A stretch of DNA of 38,347 bases from an uncultured Bacteroidales bacterium (GTDB taxonomy: Bacteria; Bacteroidota; Bacteroidia; Bacteroidales; Muribaculaceae), in contig CAMWPM010000020.1 in the NCBI GenBank assembly GCA_947176235.1, forward strand, positions 1-38,347, given 5' to 3'. The position numbers and the translations under genes are program-made. This document shows, in pieces, positions 15,358 to 22,725 of this stretch (position 1 is its first letter; each line of letters begins with the position of its first letter). The notes below the pieces were generated by a model. The model searched no databases. It was given only the letters and a program-made list of their open reading frames with translations, and was not told the DNA's origin.

Positions 15358-17238
15358 ATGGAACAAAAGAAACTACAGATCCGCGATCTAACGCTTCGCG
15401 ACGGGCAGCAGTCGCTCTTTGCCACCCGACTTGACCAAAAACATATTGACGAACTTCTTCCCTATTACGAAAACGCAGGCTTTTATATCATGGAAGTGTG
15501 GGGCGGTGCAGTGCCAGACTCCGTGATGCGCTATCTGGGCGAATCTCCCTGGGAACGCCTTCGCTCGGTGAGCAAGGTGATGAAGGGGAAGTCGCTTCTG
15601 TCAGCCCTATCACGCGGCCGCAATCTTTTCGGATATGTTCCTTATCCGGACTCGGTGCTCAAGGGTTTCTATGAGGAGGCAATCAAGAACGGACTTAACG
15701 TGATGCGAATCTTCGACGCACTCAACGATATCGACAACGTGAAGGAGTCAATCCGCCTCATAAATGAACTTGGCGGAATCGCTGATGGCGCAGTATGCTA
15801 CACTGTTGATCCAAAAGAAGAGCCCCAACCCGCCCAGGGTTTCTTTGCCCGTCTGTTCGGCAAGAAGCAGCCTGTGCCTGAAAAGATATTCACGGATCAG
15901 TACTTCGTGGATAAAGCGGTGGAGATGGAACGTCTCGGTGCCAAGATGATCACGCTGAAGGATATGGCAGGTCTGGTGAATCCGCTCCGCGCAGCTTCCA
16001 TAATCTCGAAGCTGAAAGCTGCCCTGAAGGTGCCCGTCGACTTCCACACACACTGCACTCCCGGCTATGGACTCGCATCAGCTCTCATGGCGATACTGAA
16101 CGGCGTAGATATCCTCGACACGAACATCTGGTGGTTTGGCGGCGGATCGGCAGCTCCCGCCATCGAACTGATCTACATCTTCTGCAAGAAGCTCGGCATT
16201 GAAATCGACGTGAACATGGAGGCTGTAGGTGAGATCCGCAACCATCTTGAAGAGGCTCGCCGCTCGCTCGCAGCATTCGACCTTCAGAAGGATCACTTCC
16301 CCAGGAAGTTTGACCCGCTTGCCGACACGCTTCCCGCTGAAGTGGACGCTCTCTTCGACAAAGCCATCAAGGCAGCCAAGGAGCAGGATGAAGAGACATT
16401 GCTCGACGCATGTCACTCCATCGAAGACTATTTCGGGTTCCCGAAGCCGAATCTGCTTGTGAAGGAAGCCGAGGTGCCCGGCGGTATGTACAGCAACATG
16501 GTAGCCCAGCTTAAGGCGCTCGGAGCTTCCGACCTACTTGATGACGCAATGCGACTGATCCCGAAGGTGCGCCGTGATGCGGGACTTGTGCCGCTGGTGA
16601 CGCCCACGTCGCAGATCGTGGGTGCGCAGGCTGTGAATCTCGCCATTGACCGAAAGAAGGGAAATCCCGATTACTCGAATGCATCCAATCAGTTTATCTC
16701 GCTTGTGCGTGGCGAGTATGGTCATACTCCCGTAGCCATTGATCCTGCATTCCGCGAGAAACTTACGGGTGACCCCGTGGAGCATCCCTACGACGTGACA
16801 AAGTACAAGCCTGCTGAAAATCCGGCGCTTGCAGAATATGGCGGGGCAAAACTCGCTTCCAACAACGAGGAGCAACTCCTGCTCGAACTTCTGCCCACAG
16901 TAGCCAATCCCTTCCTCCGTAACCTCCGTGCCGCAGAGCATAAGGCAGAGGCGGACCGCAAGGCTGCGGAAGAGGCAGAGCGTAAGGCAGCTGAGGCTGC
17001 ACGCTTCGATCCTATAGTTGGCGAAGTGGTGACGGCTCCTATCCCCGGCACAATCGTAGCCGTGAACGTGAAGAAGGGTGACCGCGTCAGCAAGGGTAAG
17101 GTGATGCTTATCTACGAGTCGATGAAGATGGAGAATGACGTTGAGGCAGAAAAGGATGTCATCATCCGTCAGGTGTTTGTAGAACCCGGTCAGATCGTGC
17201 CTGTCGACGCTCCGATGATTGAATTTGAGAATGCCTGA
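15358..17238 (+). CDS. Biotin-carrying carboxyltransferase (oxaloacetate decarboxylase alpha / pyruvate carboxylase B type)
   Basis: 626 aa. Carboxyltransferase TIM barrel with metal-site motifs RDLTLRDGQQS (9-19) and DFHTHCTPGYG (His230/His232) and the carboxylated-lysine region LKDMAGL (Lys201); an Ala/Glu-rich flexible linker (~520-545); C-terminal biotinyl domain with ESMKMEN, biotin on Lys590. It interconverts oxaloacetate and pyruvate, or transfers carboxyl groups, via biotin. In Bacteroidales such proteins are annotated as oadA, pycB or a transcarboxylase 5S-like subunit; partners (oadB/G or a biotin carboxylase) are not adjacent, so the exact reaction is open. A role in the succinate/propionate branch is plausible. 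Residues 152-178 form an insertion with a GFFARLFGKK segment. Confidence 0.85.
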   Translation: MEQKKLQIRDLTLRDGQQSLFATRLDQKHIDELLPYYENAGFYIMEVWGGAVPDSVMRYLGESPWERLRSVSKVMKGKSLLSALSRGRNLFGYVPYPDSVLKGFYEEAIKNGLNVMRIFDALNDIDNVKESIRLINELGGIADGAVCYTVDPKEEPQPAQGFFARLFGKKQPVPEKIFTDQYFVDKAVEMERLGAKMITLKDMAGLVNPLRAASIISKLKAALKVPVDFHTHCTPGYGLASALMAILNGVDILDTNIWWFGGGSAAPAIELIYIFCKKLGIEIDVNMEAVGEIRNHLEEARRSLAAFDLQKDHFPRKFDPLADTLPAEVDALFDKAIKAAKEQDEETLLDACHSIEDYFGFPKPNLLVKEAEVPGGMYSNMVAQLKALGASDLLDDAMRLIPKVRRDAGLVPLVTPTSQIVGAQAVNLAIDRKKGNPDYSNASNQFISLVRGEYGHTPVAIDPAFREKLTGDPVEHPYDVTKYKPAENPALAEYGGAKLASNNEEQLLLELLPTVANPFLRNLRAAEHKAEADRKAAEEAERKAAEAARFDPIVGEVVTAPIPGTIVAVNVKKGDRVSKGKVMLIYESMKMENDVEAEKDVIIRQVFVEPGQIVPVDAPMIEFENA

Positions 17239-17290
17239 TCCTCCGAAAGTGTCTGAAAGAACCTGAGTCGGACAAAAAAAGGTTGAAAAA

Positions 17291-17322
17291 TTTGGTGGGC
17301 AATCAAATTATGGCTAAATTTG
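17291..17322 (+). promoter_or_regulatory. rpmE2 promoter
   Basis: TTTG at 17291-17294, 20 bp spacer, TAAATTTG at 17315-17322. Consensus pair, 71 bp upstream of the start. Confidence 0.85.
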
Positions 17323-17393
17323 CAAGCCATTACTGAAAACCGCGCCTTACCAGCGCCTATTCAACCACAACCGCACAAAACAAAGCAACAAAA

Positions 17394-17648
17394 ATGAAAA
17401 AAGACATCCATCCCTCCAACTATCGCGAAGTCGTGTTCAAGGACATGTCAAACGAGGAAACATTCATCACCCGTTCGACAATCGCTACCAAGGAGACCAT
17501 CGAGATCGACGGCAAGGAATATCCTCTGGTAAAGCTCGAAATCACCAGCTCTTCTCACCCTTTCTTCACCGGTAAGCAGAAGCTCGTCGACACCGCCGGT
17601 CGTGTGGATAAGTTCATGAGCCGCTACGGCAACCGCAAAAAGAAATAA
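17394..17648 (+). CDS. rpmE2: 50S ribosomal protein L31 type B
   Basis: An 84-aa ribosomal protein, standard for the type B form (longer than type A, lacking the zinc-binding Cys set). Family signatures: [19 protein letters not shown], the [11 protein letters not shown] motif, and the end [16 protein letters not shown]. Monocistronic, with its own promoter and terminator. In bacteria with both forms, the Cys-free type B can replace type A under zinc limitation; in Bacteroidales it is normally the only L31. Confidence 0.97.
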   Translation: MKKDIHPSNYREVVFKDMSNEETFITRSTIATKETIEIDGKEYPLVKLEITSSSHPFFTGKQKLVDTAGRVDKFMSRYGNRKKK

Positions 17649-17683
17649 TCGCAAATAGCCATCGGTTTCAGCGAATAACGCAT

Positions 17684-17730
17684 CAAGGAAGTGTGTCACC
17701 TACCAACAGGCGATGCACTTCCTTGCTTTA
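17684..17730 (+). terminator. rpmE2 terminator
   Basis: An 18-bp stem: CAAGGAAGTGTGTCACCT (17684-17701) against AGGCGATGCACTTCCTTG (17708-17725), loop ACCAAC, with two wobble pairs and one A-C mismatch, followed by CTTTA. An ATG at 17713 inside this hairpin opens the next reading frame but is not the real start. Confidence 0.75.
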
Positions 17731-17808
17731 GAAACGTGTTGGAACCTGTATGTGTATCTCGCCGTGATCACTTGTAAAGAGAAGAAAATATCCAAATTTA
17801 TAATTACA

Positions 17809-19320
17809 ATGAAGTCTGCCCTACAAAACGTAATCCTTTATGCCGGATTGACCATAGTGTTGACGGGATCGGAAAGCTGTGCCGGGCACCGATCTATCGA
17901 TCAAGACGAAGCGGAGGCTTTAAGGATAGCATCGCTGGAAAAGTTGCGACATGGACAGACGTTTGTACGGGATGGAGATTTCGATGCAGCAATAAGCATA
18001 AGCGAGGAGAAAGGAGATACTAATTCCGTTCTTGAACTCAGCCAGCTTGCAGCTATCAGAATGAGATGGTTGGATAAACGAGATTCGGCTGCGGTCTATC
18101 TTACAAACGGACTGAAATATGCAACGGAAACGACGTCGCCAAACGTGAGTGATCTAAACATGGATCTGTCGGCATTATATTCGCATCCCCTATTCCCGAA
18201 AGACTACCGGAAGGCGATACATTATGCTGAGAGGGCAATTGAGACGGACGTGAATGGCGAGAACCGTGCGAGGGCGCTTCATGACATCGGGCTATGCTAC
18301 GAATGGCTCGGAGAACATGATAAGGCAGTGGAATTTGTAGATTCTGCAATATCTTTAACGCCAGTTGATGATGGAAGCTATGCGACATTTGCGCTGAATT
18401 ATTCAGGGTTAAAGAACGCCGATTTTGACAAAGCGCTAAAATATCTGGACGGGATTGGAGGTGAACATCTCGGGAAAGTCATTACTCTTGGATTCTTATA
18501 TCTGAATCGCGGTGAGCGAGAAAGAGCCAAAGAATATCTTCGGGACGCCGAGAGAATTTACGCCGAAGCTCCCGGGTATTACTCCATTAATACGTTCAAC
18601 AACCTGAGAATCCTCAGGGAATGTGTGGGGGCGGTGACTGAGGGGAGGGTGAACCCGGCAGAAGGAACGGAGCGGAATGACTCAGTAAGTATGCGGATGT
18701 GGCTTAACCACCAGCTCGAGACGGAAAGAACCACGCACAGCAACAATCTGAGGATAAATCTGATTGAGAGCGAGAAGAAGCGGCTTCTGGTGTGGTTTAC
18801 GTCGATAGTCGTCGTCTTAATCGTGGTGTTGATCAGCATTCTGACGATAAGAAGAAGCCAACAGCGCTTTATCAAGGTCAGAAGGGAGCTGGATGCCATG
18901 CGCCAGAAGCAGATAATCGATGAAGCAACAGCGGATGATGAGAACAGGGAGTGGGTGTATGATATCATCAGGAAGAGAGCTGAAATGTGTGTTGACAGAT
19001 TCAGAAGCAGCGGGCTGGCAGAAGTGGTGCTTCTTGGAGAGTCAGAATATGACAAAAGTGGAAGTTATCTGCCGAAAGGAAAGAGAAATGAACTTCAACA
19101 TAAGCTCGTGGAATGTTTCTCCGACTTCATTATCGACCTGAAGATGGATGCAGGAAAACTGTCAATGGATGACATCATCACTTCGGTCCTCTCGCTGACC
19201 CGCATGTCGAATGCAGCCATAGCGGCTTGCCTGGGGACGACTGACGGTGCAGTCAGAACGCGAAAGACACGCCTGAGAGGGAAGCTGTCGGCAGAAATGT
19301 CGAGGCTGATATTGGATTGA
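17809..19320 (+). CDS. Transmembrane TPR regulator with cytoplasmic HTH
   Basis: From ATG 17809 it is 503 aa; the frame is open to an ATG at 17713, but that lies in the rpmE2 terminator and would bury the signal peptide. Layout: signal peptide or anchor (1-24, Cys24 in a weak lipobox SESC); TPR-type helical repeats (~45-290) placed in the periplasm; a predicted coiled coil; one transmembrane helix (~326-346, WFTSIVVVLIVVLISILTI); a basic cytoplasmic linker; and a C-terminal HTH (~467-492, NAAIAACLGTTDGAVRTRKTRLRGKL) resembling LuxR / sigma region 4 recognition helices. This is a one-component, membrane-bound transcription regulator by architecture. It lies 143 bp upstream of a TonB-receptor-like gene, with an iterated TGAAAC array between them, so it probably controls that gene. 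The ligand is unknown. Confidence 0.75.
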   Translation: MKSALQNVILYAGLTIVLTGSESCAGHRSIDQDEAEALRIASLEKLRHGQTFVRDGDFDAAISISEEKGDTNSVLELSQLAAIRMRWLDKRDSAAVYLTNGLKYATETTSPNVSDLNMDLSALYSHPLFPKDYRKAIHYAERAIETDVNGENRARALHDIGLCYEWLGEHDKAVEFVDSAISLTPVDDGSYATFALNYSGLKNADFDKALKYLDGIGGEHLGKVITLGFLYLNRGERERAKEYLRDAERIYAEAPGYYSINTFNNLRILRECVGAVTEGRVNPAEGTERNDSVSMRMWLNHQLETERTTHSNNLRINLIESEKKRLLVWFTSIVVVLIVVLISILTIRRSQQRFIKVRRELDAMRQKQIIDEATADDENREWVYDIIRKRAEMCVDRFRSSGLAEVVLLGESEYDKSGSYLPKGKRNELQHKLVECFSDFIIDLKMDAGKLSMDDIITSVLSLTRMSNAAIAACLGTTDGAVRTRKTRLRGKLSAEMSRLILD

Positions 19321-19343
19321 AACACAAATAGTTTTATGAATTT

Positions 19344-19391
19344 TGAAACGAAACTGAAACGGACGTCAAGCATGTGAAACAATAGTGAAAC
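19344..19391 (+). promoter_or_regulatory. Operator-like array of four TGAAAC boxes
   Basis: TGAAAC at 19344, 19355, 19375 and 19386. The starts are 11, 20 and 11 bp apart: two pairs of TGAAAC-N5-TGAAAC separated by 14 bp. The 11-bp spacing puts both boxes of a pair on one helix face. The array ends 32 bp upstream of the -7 element of the beta-barrel gene, where an activator would touch RNA polymerase. No good -33 box is present, which fits activator dependence. Confidence 0.65.
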
Positions 19392-19423
19392 GCCGGATTG
19401 ATGGCGGGAGATGTTGCATAAGT

Positions 19424-19431
19424 TACTTTTG
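19424..19431 (+). promoter_or_regulatory. Promoter -7 element of the beta-barrel gene
   Basis: TACTTTTG fits TAnnTTTG. It lies 32 bp upstream of the ATG. A TTTG -33 box at correct spacing is missing. Confidence 0.7.
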
Positions 19432-19463
19432 CATACAGCAAATTAACAAAAAATCCAAGTAAC

Positions 19464-21587
19464 ATGATGAGAACAACATTCTCCACAATGATAATGCTTG
19501 CGGCGTTATCAGGATTCAGTCAGACGAGTGACAAAGCACTGTCAGGAATTACAATTACCGAAAAGGACAGTGTGGTGACAGAACTCTTTCTTAAAGAAAT
19601 AACCGTATCAGCCAGGAATCCAAACACCAGGCTTACTAAAGGCGGAATACTGACGCGGGTGGCTGGAACTCCACTGAGTGATGCGGGTACATGTCATGAC
19701 GTGCTGTTGCAAATGCCCGGTGTCAGAGATGATGATGGAAGAATTGATGTGATAGGAAAGGGAGTTCCCAGAATCTATGTAGACGGGCGAATCGTGACGG
19801 ATCAGGGCGAGCTCCAAAGATTAGCATCGCAAGATGTGAAGAGTGTAGAGGTGATCGGTAATCCTGGCGCAAAGTATGGCGCAGAAGTAAAATCGGTCAT
19901 AAAGATCAAGACAGTAAGACGGCGAGGTGACGGGTTAAGCGGCACGGCACAAGCTTCCGTACGACTTGCAAGATTCGTGTCGCAATCGGATGACGGGATG
20001 CTTAATTACAGAAGCGGAGGAACCGATTTGTTCGGTGGAATAAATTTTGATTATGCGCAAATGTATCAGAAGCAGAGAAATTTAGAAACAATCTTGGCCG
20101 GAAACAATGTTTATGCAATGGATTCGCGAATAAGAATATTCCCGAAAGGAAGAACTTATACAGTGAACGCAGGCGTGAACCATGAGTTTAACAGTAATCA
20201 TCATGCGGGGGTGAGATACGAGTGCGGGATTACGCCATATTCGGTGTCGCAGTGGCAATACAATGAGGATATCGAAATAAACGGGATGAGTGAGGGCAAA
20301 GGGAATAGACTTGTTGAATGGAGGAGACCGAGTAGACCCAAACATTCGCTTAACGCCTATTATGACGGAAAAATCAGGTCGGTGGCGATAAATCTGTCAA
20401 ATGATCTGTATTCAAGAAATTACAGCGAAGAACAGATGATATCTGAGTCAGGCACATCGCCTGGAGAAAGGGGGATTATGAATCTAAGCAAGGGCGATGA
20501 CTTGATGATTGCCTCACGCGGATCGGCGACATACACACGCGGCAAATGCGAAATAGAGGCAGGTTATGAGCTGACGAATACCAGGCGCCACTCAATCTTC
20601 GGGAGTGGCATGGAAGAACTGCGTGACGCCGATGATCTGATAAAAGAGCTGACAACGGCAGGCTTCGTGGAAGCCACGGTCACGCCAGGGACGGTAGAAG
20701 TCAGCGCCGGTGTGAGATACGAGCATACGACATCGAATTATTACGAAAAAGGAATCAAACAACCGTGTCAAAGCCGCAAATACGACAGAGTGTATCCAAG
20801 TGCGGACGTGACATTTCCAATTGGGAAAGCGAATTTCACAATATCATATACATCAAAAATCAAACGCCCGCTATACAGTCAGCTTGGGACAAGCATACAG
20901 TATGATGACAGATTCACTTACGAGAGGGGCAATCCGCATCTGCGTCCGGAGAATATTCATGATGTGTCGGTGGCGGGTGTGTATAAATGGATATTTTTCA
21001 GTGCTGACTATCAGAGGGTGAATGATGCAATAATCGGTGTGACGGAAGAGTTGGGGAATGGTGATCCCGCCAGTGTGATGAGTTTTGTCAATAAACATCA
21101 TCTTACTAAATATAGCGCAGTGGTGTCGCTCAGCCCGCGATTCGGGAAATGGTCGCCACGTCTCAGGCTCAATCTTCTTGGGCAAATCTTTCGGGCGGAG
21201 ACTGTGGCGGGAGAACGGAAGATGAATCGCCCAATACTGTTCTGGAGCTTGTATAACACGATCGGATTGCCGTGGGGATTGAGGCTCAGTGCAGATGTAA
21301 CGGGCAGACTACGCGGAGATATGGATATCGTGACACTCAGATCGTCGTGGCAGTTGAATCTCGGACTTACGAAAAGTGTTGATAACTGGTACTTTCAGAT
21401 TCAGATTACTGATGTGGGAGGAAGCGCGCGAAATTCAATGATTACTTACGGGAGCCGGATGACTCTTGATAAGTGGAACTATAGTGATACTCGAGCGGCG
21501 AGGGTGACGGTGAGGTATTCGTTCAATAGCGTAGGAAGTAAGTACAAGGGGAAGAGTGCCGGTATGGCGGAACGGCAGAGGCTGTGA
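19464..21587 (+). CDS. Outer-membrane beta-barrel, TonB-receptor-like (OMP_b-brl_3 type)
   Basis: A 707-aa exported outer-membrane protein. Signal peptide (about 1-20, ending SGFSQ). A plug-like domain (~40-150) with LLQMPGVRDDDGRIDVIGKGVPRIYVDGR and SVEVIGNPGAKYGAEVKSVIKIKT, then a beta-barrel of ~550 residues. The end, VTVRYSFNSVGSKYKGKSAGMAERQRL region, matches the C-terminal signature of the outer membrane beta-barrel family (PF14905). Unlike SusC proteins it lacks a carboxypeptidase-regulatory-like N-terminal domain, is short, and has no SusD partner. It probably imports or exports a small substrate, or senses one, together with the upstream regulator. No substrate can be inferred. A start one codon later (second Met) is equally possible. 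Confidence 0.8.
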   Translation: MMRTTFSTMIMLAALSGFSQTSDKALSGITITEKDSVVTELFLKEITVSARNPNTRLTKGGILTRVAGTPLSDAGTCHDVLLQMPGVRDDDGRIDVIGKGVPRIYVDGRIVTDQGELQRLASQDVKSVEVIGNPGAKYGAEVKSVIKIKTVRRRGDGLSGTAQASVRLARFVSQSDDGMLNYRSGGTDLFGGINFDYAQMYQKQRNLETILAGNNVYAMDSRIRIFPKGRTYTVNAGVNHEFNSNHHAGVRYECGITPYSVSQWQYNEDIEINGMSEGKGNRLVEWRRPSRPKHSLNAYYDGKIRSVAINLSNDLYSRNYSEEQMISESGTSPGERGIMNLSKGDDLMIASRGSATYTRGKCEIEAGYELTNTRRHSIFGSGMEELRDADDLIKELTTAGFVEATVTPGTVEVSAGVRYEHTTSNYYEKGIKQPCQSRKYDRVYPSADVTFPIGKANFTISYTSKIKRPLYSQLGTSIQYDDRFTYERGNPHLRPENIHDVSVAGVYKWIFFSADYQRVNDAIIGVTEELGNGDPASVMSFVNKHHLTKYSAVVSLSPRFGKWSPRLRLNLLGQIFRAETVAGERKMNRPILFWSLYNTIGLPWGLRLSADVTGRLRGDMDIVTLRSSWQLNLGLTKSVDNWYFQIQITDVGGSARNSMITYGSRMTLDKWNYSDTRAARVTVRYSFNSVGSKYKGKSAGMAERQRL

Positions 21588-21611
21588 ATGGGTCTGTAAT
21601 CGGAATGAAAG

Positions 21612-21641
21612 AAGGCGATGCGTCAGTCAACGCATCGCCTT
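21612..21641. terminator. 12-bp hairpin between the beta-barrel and sigma factor genes
   Basis: AAGGCGATGCGT-CAGTCA-ACGCATCGCCTT, perfect 12-bp stem. It lies 24 bp after the beta-barrel stop and between convergent genes, so it could serve both. Weak T-tail on the minus side only (CTTCTTTC). Confidence 0.65.
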
Positions 21642-21798
21642 AATGGGTTCATGAATTTTGAATGTCACACGATGTTTCTCAACAGGTGGCTTATAAAGTG
21701 TTGATCATGAAGAGTGTATTAGAGCAAGTATATCTTGATCGCATCAGGAGATGCGAGAAATTTCGTATCGGTATTATCCCTGAGAAGAGCGAGGGGGA

Positions 21799-22305
21799 TT
21801 ATTTGCGGTAGTCGGCGAGCATCGTCTGGAGGCGCTGGCGAGCGAAGAAGATGCGTGACTTTACGGTGCCGAGAGGGAGATCCATCTTTTCGGCGATCTC
21901 GTTGTACTTGTATCCCTGCACGTGCATAGTGAAGGGGATGCGGTAGTCGTCGGAGAAGGAGTCGATTGCTGCTGTGATTTCGTTAGCGGCAACGGAACCT
22001 TCGGGAGTTTCGAAACCTGACTCCTGGGGAAGATTGAGGTGGTATAGATCCTCGGTCTGGTCAATCACAGTAGCGGAACGAACGACCTTGCGGTAGTTGT
22101 TGATGAAGATGTTGCGCATGATAGTGAATACCCATCCCTTGAAATTTGTATTCTCGACATACTTGTCTTCGTTGTCGAGAGCCTTGAGGGTAGTGTCCTG
22201 GAGGAGGTCGTATGCGTCGTCACGGTTTGAGGTGAGCATGTAAGCGAAGTTGAGGAGATTGCTCTGAAGAGCGAGGAGGCGATTTTCAAAATTTTTAGAA
22301 CCCAT
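21799..22305 (-). CDS. ECF-type RNA polymerase sigma factor
   Basis: A 168-aa group IV sigma factor. Region 2 is seen as SNRDDAYDLLQDTTLKALDNEDKY and FKGWVFTIMRNIFINNYRK (core binding and -10 recognition); region 4 as YKYNEIAEKMDLPLGTVKSRIFFARQRL, a clear HTH. No anti-sigma gene is adjacent on either side, so it is an orphan here. Bacteroidetes have many ECF factors linked to stress or nutrient uptake; its regulon is not readable from this window. It has a -7 element at 22368 and an upstream gap rich in TGTnACA heptamers. Confidence 0.9.
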   Translation of the reverse strand: MGSKNFENRLLALQSNLLNFAYMLTSNRDDAYDLLQDTTLKALDNEDKYVENTNFKGWVFTIMRNIFINNYRKVVRSATVIDQTEDLYHLNLPQESGFETPEGSVAANEITAAIDSFSDDYRIPFTMHVQGYKYNEIAEKMDLPLGTVKSRIFFARQRLQTMLADYRK

Positions 22306-22367
22306 AATTGTAAGAATTAAATGTTAGAAGAAATAAGATTGAGAGTTGTTACATCTCGTTGACATTG

Positions 22368-22375
22368 CAAAGTTA
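22368..22375 (-). promoter_or_regulatory. Sigma factor gene promoter -7 element
   Basis: Minus-strand TAACTTTG, 62 bp upstream of the start. A TTTG at 22394-22397 gives an 18-bp spacer, slightly short. One TGTnACA site lies between this element and the gene. Confidence 0.7.
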
Positions 22376-22654
22376 CGAAGAAAATTCATATTACAAAACA
22401 TTTTCAGGAAAAATTTTCAAAAATATTACAAAAAAAACTCAGAAGAAATTCACATAAAATATAAAGCATTAAAAACCAGCGATATGCGATGATTGTAACA
22501 ATTGTAACGAAAAAGTTAAAAATTGTAAAGAGGAGAGTTGTGACAAAAATATGTTGAAATGATGTAACAATATTGGAGGAAAAAGCGATGAAAAATGTTA
22601 CAAATACCGGTGGAAGAAGGATGGCATGGCAATAGATGTGACAAAAATGGTGAC

Positions 22655-22689
22655 AAAAAGGGCGACGTGTCAATGAGTGACACATCGCC
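22655..22689 (-). terminator. fmt terminator
   Basis: On the minus strand GGCGATGTGTCA-CTCAT-TGACACGTCGCC followed by CTTTTTG. Twelve-bp stem (one wobble) with a T-run, 36 bp after the fmt stop. Confidence 0.88.
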
Positions 22690-22725
22690 TTGTTACAAAA
22701 TCAGGTAAAAAAGGTTGTCGACGGA

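Larger units (their letters stand above)
22347..22697. repeat. Cluster of TGTnACA palindromic heptamers
   Basis: Exact TGTnACA at 22347, 22494, 22539, 22563, 22596, 22637 and 22691, plus near matches at 22503 and 22649. Most are followed by A-runs (ACAAAAAT). They lie in the 420-bp AT-rich gap between fmt and the sigma factor gene. A 93-codon minus-strand frame here is a by-product of the repeats (repeated FVT/FCH) and not a credible gene. Function unknown. Confidence 0.65.

Noticed and set aside
17713-17808. N-terminal extension of the TPR regulator from ATG 17713
   Set aside because: It starts inside the rpmE2 terminator and would bury the signal peptide; ATG 17809 is better.
22404-22685. 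93-codon hydrophobic frame on the minus strand
   Set aside because: Its sequence results from the TGTnACA/T-rich repeats and the fmt terminator; no credible start context or family.
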